Source of the DNA: ZC4RG30 sp041168985
Lineage (GTDB): Bacteria > Pseudomonadota > Gammaproteobacteria > Steroidobacterales > Steroidobacteraceae
DNA length: 20,005 nt
NCBI GenBank assembly: GCA_041168985.1
Contig: JBEEKA010000122.1
Coordinates: 1 to 20,005, forward strand
Reading direction: 5' to 3'
Under the pieces are notes generated by a model that saw only the letters and a list, made by a program, of their open reading frames with translations, made no database searches and had not been told where the DNA came from. A program made the position numbers and the translations under genes. Shown in pieces: positions 15,507-20,005 of this stretch. Each line of letters starts with the position of its first letter. The stretch's first letter is position 1.

Positions 15507-15616
15507 TGATTAGTACGGCCTGGAGTTAGAGTCTGCCCATCAGGAGCAGACGATGAAGAAGACGAGGTTTTCGGAAGAGCAGATCGTCCGCGTGCTGAAG
15601 GAATCGGAGGCCGGCT
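15507..15616 (+). mobile_element. IS3-family element, left end and OrfA start (remnant)
   Basis: An ATG at 15553 starts MKKTRFSEEQIVRVLKESEAG, the typical first residues of IS3-family OrfA (helix-turn-helix part of the transposase). Homology stops at about 15612-15616, where the sequence passes into a VapB-like antitoxin tail in another frame. The preceding 46 bases (from TGATTAG at 15507) include the small inverted repeat GTCTGC/GCAGAC and probably represent the IS leader. The rest of OrfA is missing; a piece of OrfB remains at 16283-16483. The element cannot move by itself. Confidence 0.7.
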
Positions 15617-15737
15617 CAAGCTGGGCTCGCTGCTGGCCGACATCGGTCAACAGGTCCGGCTGACTGATGCGGAACTCAAGTATCTGTTCCTCTCGCGTCA
15701 CCCGACGACGACGCCCCGGACGGCGAGCTTCGAATAA
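15611..15737 (+). pseudogene. VapB/FitA-like antitoxin, C-terminal remnant
   Basis: In the frame ending at the TAA 15735-15737 the sequence reads GRLKLGSLLADIGQQVRLTD, then AELKYLFLSRHPTTTPRTASFE and stop. This resembles the tail of short antitoxins that precede VapC/FitB PIN toxins, which often end in ...SFE just before the toxin start. The N-terminal DNA-binding half is replaced by the IS3 OrfA start, with a junction near 15612-15616. A VapC-like reading begins directly at its stop, which supports the call. Confidence 0.5.
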
Positions 15738-16119
15738 TCGTCTTCGACATTCAGTTGCTGTTCGAGTCGATGCCGCGTGGCTCAATGCCAAGCCCTTCGA
15801 GACCCTGTACCTGTCGATCATCACCGTGGCCGAGCTGCGGTTCGGCCTTGCCCGATTACCCTCGGGCAAGCGGCGGCAGCTGCCGCACGAACGCATCGAA
15901 ACGCAATTGCTGCCCAGCCTCGCCGGTCGGATCCTGCCCTTCGACATGTCGGCCACGCAGATCTTTGCCCATCACATGGCGCAGGCGCAGGGCAGCGGAA
16001 TTGCCGTGGGTCTGTCGGATGCGTTCATCGCCGCGATCGCCGCGTCCCACGGCATGACGGTTGCGACCCGGGATGTCACGCCGTTCCGGGCAGTTGGCGT
16101 GAAGGTCATTGACCCATGA
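15734..16119 (+). pseudogene. VapC-like PIN-domain ribonuclease toxin, frameshifted
   Basis: The C-terminal about 110 residues are intact and VapC-like: AWLNAKPFETLYLSIITVAELRFGLARLP, LPFDMSATQIFAHHMAQAQ and GLSDAFIAAIAASHGMTVATRDVTPFRAVGVKVIDP, including the acidic residues in AELRFG, SDAFIAA and ATRD. The N-terminus is visible in another frame from 15734 as IIVFDIQLLFESM, a worn form of MIVFDTNVLSE. Its start codon now reads ATA, the Asp-Thr-Asn motif is changed, and roughly ten residues plus the frame are lost near 15772. The gene should not give an active toxin. Normal VapC length is about 130-140 aa. Confidence 0.75.
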
Positions 16120-16223
16120 GCGTCCGGCAGGCCAGTCCCTGTCAATCCGCCAGCGATGGGACGGCTCGGCGCCGGTGCCGCCTGAAAACCACATCATCAG
16201 CCAAAAACCGCCATCCTCGCCCA

Positions 16224-16276
16224 GGTGGTCCACTTTTATTCCGGCGCGGTGGTCTACATTACGGTCGGCGGCAACA
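16224..16276 (+). mobile_element. IS21-like terminal repeats (right-end remnant)
   Basis: Two adjacent 24-base imperfect repeats (16224-16247 and 16248-16271) both start GGTGGTC and share CGGCG near the end (16 of 24 positions match). They run into GCAACA at 16276. Tandem copies of GGTGGTCCACTTTT...CCGGCG are characteristic, as I recall, of the ends of IS21-family elements, where the transposase binds. No istA or istB coding sequence is recognisable to the left. IS3 transposase sequence resumes within a few bases, suggesting a nested insertion followed by deletion. Confidence 0.45.
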
Positions 16277-16282
16277 GCTAGG

Positions 16283-16483
16283 TTCATCGCCACCGCGGTA
16301 ATGCGACAGCTGCGGGACAAGTGCTTAAAGCGCGAGTGGTTCCAAGAGACCCAAGAGGCCCTCGTAGGCCTCGATGATCGGAGGCATTTCTACAACCATA
16401 AGCGACGGTCAAGCTCTCTCGATTATCGCCCCCGGCATAGGGTCGACAGGATCGGATCAACGAGCAATTCATCGTCCAAATAG
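16283..16483 (+). mobile_element. IS3-family OrfB transposase, C-terminal remnant
   Basis: The frame read through 16301 gives MRQLRDKCLKREWFQETQEA, then a degenerate middle and FYNHKRRSSSLDYRP. This matches the end of the IS3 OrfB integrase domain (LRDxCLNxxWF...YNxxRPHSSLGYRP), with the final HSSLGYRP worn to SSSLDYRP. The glutamate and aspartates of the DDE catalytic core lie upstream and are missing. It is probably the far end of the same IS3 copy whose OrfA start is at 15553. Confidence 0.7.
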
Positions 16484-16512
16484 CTACAAACTCAAAGCGC
16501 AATCAGCGCCTT

Positions 16513-16812
16513 TTACGCAAGTGCGGCACAAAGCAGGCCATAGGACCAGTCGTGGCAATCTTCGCCACCTCGAGTTTGCACTGTTACTCGAAATGCCTTC
16601 TTGTCTGCACTTAAAAGTCCCGATGCGACGACCCGATCACCATCAGGATGGCCTTCCCTGTAGACCAGCACAACTACTGGATCATTCGGAGTCGCATCTC
16701 GAATTCTTTGCTTATTCAGGCTGTTTTGAAGATCAATGACATAGGTTCCTGGAGCAATAACTGACACGCCTCGCCTCGCAATATCCAAGAGCTGCTTCAA
16801 CTCCCCGCGCAT
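16513..16812 (-). CDS. Hypothetical protein (99 aa)
   Basis: I do not recognise this protein. It starts MRGELKQLLDIARRGVSVIA and continues with a mixed alpha/beta pattern (GTYVIDLQ, DPVVVLVYREGHPDGDRVVASGLLSADKKAFRVTVQTRGGED) and ends DWSYGLLCAALA. It has no signal peptide, no membrane segment and no clear motif. The hydrophobic-polar spacing looks like a real folded protein. It starts without a good ribosome site. A TATACT -10-like element (16846-16851, minus strand) lies 34 bases upstream without a good -35. It adjoins mobile-element debris in a lower-GC stretch, so it could be a horizontally acquired gene or a fragment. Confidence 0.45.
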   Translation of the reverse strand: MRGELKQLLDIARRGVSVIAPGTYVIDLQNSLNKQRIRDATPNDPVVVLVYREGHPDGDRVVASGLLSADKKAFRVTVQTRGGEDCHDWSYGLLCAALA

Positions 16813-16933
16813 TCGCTGGGCCCCAAGAATCCAGTGGCAGCGTTAAGTATATACAATGCCGACGCCTCTCTTGAAGAGGCCCTTTCGGCTGGGTAACGTG
16901 TGGTGATTGCATGCGCTGGGAGCCGGGAGACAT

Positions 16934-17770
16934 ATGATGAGATTTCAAACCCGAATCTTTGCTTCTATTGCGGCTAGTCTTTGTTTTGGCGCATATGTAT
17001 CCGCGGCCGTCATAACGACGAACCCGGGTGGCAAGAAGGACAGCGGCGAAGCACTGCGACAGGACGCCGTAAGCACGGTCCTGTTATCCGGCAATATCGA
17101 AATCGGAGATGCCGAAAAGTTTGTTGCAGCCGTTTTTTCCAAAGGAATTTATAAAGTCCCGGTTGAAATATTTCTCAACAGCACCGGCGGTAACATTGAA
17201 GAGGCGCGGAAAATTGCACTGATAGTGCATGCCGCGCGAATGCAAGTTTCTGTCGAGAATACGTACGCTTTACAAGAGCAAGCGACAAGCTTCGAGCCGT
17301 TCGTATGCGCAAGCTCCTGCTTTCTAATCTACGCCGCAGGGGAAAACAGAACGGCATTTTCTGGCTACGGAAAAGTCGGGATTCACCGCCCGTACTTTCG
17401 GAATGGATTGGAATCCACTTCCAAGGAAGCCTCCTTGCTATCTGGAGCTCACGACGAGATTAGCGCACTCTTGAGGCAATACGGGACTCCTACGCGACTC
17501 GTTGAGAAGATGATCTCCGTGCCTTCCAATCAGATTTATTGGCTAACTGACTCAGATCTGGCTGAAATCGGATTCCTTTCCCCAGCTATAGAAGAAATTG
17601 CTATAAGGGAATGCGGATTTGGCAGAGATCTATTTGATAAGCAATTTCAAAGTTCCGTCGCACGCAGTCAACTCAAGGACTCCATGACTTGCCTGAACGA
17701 ACGGCTACATAACGAGCGGAGCAACGTGATGATGCAACTTCAAAAGGGTTGGCGCCCATATCGCAGATGA
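16934..17770 (+). CDS. Secreted ClpP/crotonase-fold protein (COG3904-like)
   Basis: The product is 278 aa. Residues 1-25 are a Sec signal peptide (MMRFQTRIFASIAASLCFGAYVSAA), so the protein acts in the periplasm. Positions about 45-220 resemble the ClpP-like family COG3904: LNSTGGNIEEARKIA (82-96) matches the glycine-rich oxyanion region, CASSC (125-129) holds the likely nucleophile S128, and KVGIHRPYF carries H151. A serine-protease-like role is possible; the substrate is unknown. Two ATGs (16934, 16937) follow GGGAG (16925-16929), with 4 and 7 bases of spacing; either may be used. A TTG further upstream is unlikely. Codon use is clearly more AT-rich than in the atp or glucan genes, suggesting transfer. 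Confidence 0.75.
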   Translation: MMRFQTRIFASIAASLCFGAYVSAAVITTNPGGKKDSGEALRQDAVSTVLLSGNIEIGDAEKFVAAVFSKGIYKVPVEIFLNSTGGNIEEARKIALIVHAARMQVSVENTYALQEQATSFEPFVCASSCFLIYAAGENRTAFSGYGKVGIHRPYFRNGLESTSKEASLLSGAHDEISALLRQYGTPTRLVEKMISVPSNQIYWLTDSDLAEIGFLSPAIEEIAIRECGFGRDLFDKQFQSSVARSQLKDSMTCLNERLHNERSNVMMQLQKGWRPYRR

Positions 17771-17811
17771 GGTGGTTGATGCAGGCGCCTTGACACCATC
17801 TGTAGCCGATT

Positions 17812-17837
17812 AACTTAACCTCTTTTTAAGTTGTTTT
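17812..17837 (+). terminator. Weak possible terminator after the ClpP-like gene
   Basis: AACTTAA (17812-17818) pairs with TTAAGTT (17826-17832) over a 7-base loop and is followed by GTTTT. The stem is all-AT apart from one pair, so it would be weak. Its position, 42 bases after the stop at 17770, is suitable. Confidence 0.3.
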
Positions 17838-17840
17838 ATG

Positions 17841-17958
17841 CATGCGGGTCTTATCTGGGAACGTCAGAAACATTTCCCCGCCACCGACGTCTTTGGATGC
17901 GGCGATTCGTCTAGCTCGCGCCGAAGACTCCCGCTTGAGTCAGGCAAGCTCGGTGTCT
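17841..17958 (-). pseudogene. Degenerate second copy of the RelB-like antitoxin 3' half
   Basis: Minus-strand reading gives TELA, stop, LKRESSARARRIAASKDVG, GGEMFLTFPDKTRMH. The intact antitoxin at 15003-15329 reads AAELARLKRES...RQIAASEDVSGGEMFLIRPDKARAA. The two DNA segments (about 15050-15165 and 17841-17958) align over more than 100 bases in the same orientation. Here an arginine codon has become TGA, and the N-terminal DNA-binding half and any partner toxin are gone. The 249 bases between 17770 and 18020 hold nothing else recognisable. Confidence 0.75.
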
Positions 17959-18019
17959 AGATGTACTTGGAATTCAGGGCCGTTCATCGAAAGAGTGTAG
18001 ATGGACGTTTATCCTCGGC

Positions 18020-18646
18020 CTATTTTGTGAGGTGCAACACGACCAGGTGCCGGTCGGCATCGAGCCCCGGCACCTCGACACGACGAAACGACTCCACCGT
18101 CCAGCCGGGCAGATCGCCCTCGTCTTCGGATCCCGGCGGCGGGGGCCACTTGCCCTTCATCGCCACGACGCGCGTGTGCGCATCGCAGAGTGGCCTGATC
18201 CATTCGACGAGTCGCGGCATCGGTGCGAAGGCGCGCGTGATGACCGTGTCCTGCGGATCGTCCGGCAGCGATTCGACGCGCGCATGCAGCGTCTTCACGT
18301 TCGTGAGTTTCAGCAGCCGCGCGACATGGGCGATGAAGCGCAGCTTCTTGCCGGCCGAATCGACGAGCAGGAACTGCTTGTCCGGATGCAGGATGGCGAG
18401 CGGCAGGCCGGGAAAGCCGGCACCGGTGCCGACGTCCGCGATACGCGTGCCCGCCAGCGCATCGTGCGCGGCGAGGCTGTCTAGCAGGTGGTGCGTGAGC
18501 ACTTCCGCCGGCGAATCGACGGACGTCAGGTTGTAAGTCTTGTTCCAGCGGCGAAGTTCTTCGCCGAGCTGCGTCAGCTTCGCGGCCTGCGCGTCGTCCA
18601 GCGCAAGCCCCATCTTCCCCGCGCCTGATTTCAGCGCGTTCATCAT
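18020..18646 (-). CDS. rsmG: 16S rRNA (guanine(527)-N7)-methyltransferase RsmG
   Basis: Methylates N7 of G527 in 16S rRNA using S-adenosylmethionine. The product is 208 aa, the normal length. Family landmarks are YNLTS (38-42), the HHLLDSL segment (52-58) and the SAM-binding loop ADVGTGAGFPGLPLAIL (70-86). VITRAFAPMPRLVEW and VVAMKGKWP follow in the expected places. The ATG at 18646 overlaps the stop of prpD by 4 bases; a second ATG lies at 18643. In many proteobacteria mnmG precedes and parA follows this gene; neither is adjacent here. Confidence 0.96.
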   Translation of the reverse strand: MMNALKSGAGKMGLALDDAQAAKLTQLGEELRRWNKTYNLTSVDSPAEVLTHHLLDSLAAHDALAGTRIADVGTGAGFPGLPLAILHPDKQFLLVDSAGKKLRFIAHVARLLKLTNVKTLHARVESLPDDPQDTVITRAFAPMPRLVEWIRPLCDAHTRVVAMKGKWPPPPGSEDEGDLPGWTVESFRRVEVPGLDADRHLVVLHLTK

Positions 18647-20005
18647 CCGTTGCGCACCAGCGCGGCCGTGAACTGCTGCACGGGCATCGCGTCGAGCTTG
18701 CCTGCGTCCGCAAACAGGCCCTGCACCAGCGGTTGCTGCTTGGGTGGATACAGTGCGTTGACGGAATCCCGGTATTTTTCCTGCATCAATGGCAGCCCTT
18801 CGGCACGGCGCTTGCGATGGCCGACAGGGAAGTCCACCTGCACGCGTTCGGTGTGCGAGCCATCGCGGAAGAACACCTGCAGCGCGTTGCCGATGTAGCG
18901 CTTGCCGGCGTCGTAGTACTCCCGCGTGAAGGTCTCGTTCTCGCGCACGACCATCTTCGCGCGAAGCGCATCGATGCGCGGATCGGAAGCCACGTCATCG
19001 TCGTAATCGGTCGCCACCAGGCGACCGAAGATCAGCGGCACGGCGACCATGTACTGGATGCAGTGGTCACGGTCTGCCGGGTTCGCGAGCGGACCCGTCT
19101 TGTCGATGATGCGCACGCCCGGTTCTTGCGTTTCGATGACGACGCGCTCGATGTCGTCCAGGCGCGAAGCCACCTGCGGGTGCAGCGTCATCGCGGCCTC
19201 GACGGCCGTCTGCGAATGGAATTCCGCGGGATACGAGATCTTGAAGAGGATGTTCTCCATCACGTAGCTGCCGAGCTCGCGATCCACCTTGATCGCATCG
19301 CCCTTCAGCACGACGTCGTTGAAGCCCCAGGTCTTCGCGGTCAGCGCGGCCGGATAGCCCGTCTCGCCGGCAACGGCCATCAGCGCATGGCGCACGGCGC
19401 GGCTCGTCGCATCACCCGCGGCCCAGCTCTTGCGGGGCCCGGCCTGCGGCGCATGCCGATAGGCGCGCAGCGCGGCGCCGTCGAGGAAGGCGTTCGACAG
19501 CGCGTTGATCACCTGCTCTTCGGTGCCGCCGAGCAGGGCCGTCGCCACGGCGGTCGAGGCGATGCGCACGAGCAGCACGTGGTCGAGGCCGCGGCGGTTG
19601 AAGGCGTTTTCCAGCGCGATGACGCCCTGGATCTCGTGCGCCTTGATCATCGCGGTGAGCACATCGCGCACGGTTGGAGGGGTGCCGCCCGTCAGGATCG
19701 CCTGACGCGCGAGGTAATCCTCCACGGCGAGGATCGCGCCGAGGTTGTCGGAAGGATGGCCCCACTCTGCCGCAAGCCAGGTGTCGTTGAAGTCGAGCCA
19801 GCGCACGAGCGCGCCGATGTTGAACGCGGCCTGCACCGGCTCGAGTTCCAGCGAGGTGCCCGGCACGCGCGCACCACCGGGAAAGGTGGCGCCCGGGACG
19901 GTGGGGCCGAGCCGCTGCAAGCAAGCCGGGAACTTCAGCGCCTGGAACGCGCAGGCGAGCGAGTCCATGAGACAGGCACGCGCGGTGTCATGGGCGAGCG
20001 GGCTG
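18643..20005 (-). CDS. prpD: 2-methylcitrate dehydratase PrpD (5' end outside window)
   Basis: Enzyme of the methylcitrate cycle that dehydrates 2-methylcitrate to 2-methyl-cis-aconitate during propionate breakdown in the cytoplasm. About 454 codons are present; the family is about 480 aa, so roughly 30 residues lie beyond the right edge. The frame stays open to the edge, reading SPLAHDTARACLMDSLACAF, as in PrpD. RWLDFNDTWLAAEWGHPSDNLGAILA and FHSQTAVEAAM are highly characteristic. An internal ATG at 19968 is not the true start. The rest of the prp cluster (prpB, prpC, acnD) is not visible. The stop overlaps the rsmG start (ATGA). Confidence 0.95.
   Translation of the reverse strand, partial: SPLAHDTARACLMDSLACAFQALKFPACLQRLGPTVPGATFPGGARVPGTSLELEPVQAAFNIGALVRWLDFNDTWLAAEWGHPSDNLGAILAVEDYLARQAILTGGTPPTVRDVLTAMIKAHEIQGVIALENAFNRRGLDHVLLVRIASTAVATALLGGTEEQVINALSNAFLDGAALRAYRHAPQAGPRKSWAAGDATSRAVRHALMAVAGETGYPAALTAKTWGFNDVVLKGDAIKVDRELGSYVMENILFKISYPAEFHSQTAVEAAMTLHPQVASRLDDIERVVIETQEPGVRIIDKTGPLANPADRDHCIQYMVAVPLIFGRLVATDYDDDVASDPRIDALRAKMVVRENETFTREYYDAGKRYIGNALQVFFRDGSHTERVQVDFPVGHRKRRAEGLPLMQEKYRDSVNALYPPKQQPLVQGLFADAGKLDAMPVQQFTAALVRNG

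Noticed and set aside
16374..16739. Plus-strand 121-codon frame after the IS3 remnant
   Set aside because: It runs from the IS3 tail in a shifted frame into the antisense of the 99-aa hypothetical gene; composition looks random.
16864..16880. Hairpin GCCTCT-CTTGA-AGAGGC
   Set aside because: Only a 6-bp stem and no T-run on either side, so it is not supported as a terminator; no known RNA element recognised.
16841..16900. GTTAAGT near GGGTAAC considered as an integron attC site
   Set aside because: The second core does not fit RYYYAAC and no attC-like stem joins the two.
16809..16924. Imperfect direct repeat GCATTCGCTGGG / GCATGCGCTGGG possibly flanking an insertion
   Set aside because: Only 11 of 12 bases match, the interval is about 100 bases and contains no recognisable element, so it is not distinguishable from chance.

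Overview
The window looks like a chromosomal segment of a high-GC proteobacterium, most likely a gammaproteobacterium. This rests on the gene order rsmG / parA-parB / atpI-B-E-F-H-A-G-D and on the AtpE and AtpB sequences; it is inference, since no rRNA or species marker is present. No rRNA, tRNA or CRISPR array was seen.

Left part (1-7617, all minus strand): the F-type ATP synthase operon reads atpI, atpB, atpE, atpF, atpH, atpA, atpG and the first 231 codons of atpD, which runs off the left edge. A strong sigma70-type promoter (TTGAAC, 17 bases, TATGAT) lies just before atpI. Upstream of it is the chromosome-partitioning pair parA-parB, coupled by an ATGA overlap.

Middle part (7618-18019): about 10.4 kb of accessory DNA separates parA from rsmG, two genes that are neighbours in many proteobacteria. 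It first holds a plus-strand cluster: a large membrane GH17-GT2 beta-glucan synthase-like fusion, a DEDDh exonuclease-like protein and a small Dabb-domain protein. Convergent to these, on the minus strand, are an FG-GAP/VCBS-repeat lipoprotein and a LuxR-family regulator, with a 20-base palindrome between them that could be the regulator's site. Next comes a compact two-gene unit: a RelB/DinJ-type antitoxin overlapping by 4 bases a protein with an intact nucleotidyltransferase triad. This is an uncommon pairing and my main candidate for a poorly described toxin-antitoxin system.

The stretch 15405-17958 is largely a graveyard of mobile and toxin-antitoxin pieces. It holds a Fic-like C-terminal scrap, an IS3 OrfA start fused into the tail of a VapB-like antitoxin, a broken VapC toxin, an IS21-like end, an IS3 OrfB tail and a degenerate second copy of the relB-like gene's 3' half. 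Within it sit two lower-GC genes, a 99-aa hypothetical protein and a secreted ClpP-fold protein.

Right part (18020-20005, minus strand): rsmG (16S rRNA m7G527 methyltransferase) is overlapped by 4 bases by prpD (2-methylcitrate dehydratase), which runs off the right edge. Finding prpD rather than mnmG directly before rsmG, and an island after it, shows that this usually conserved neighbourhood has been rearranged on both sides.
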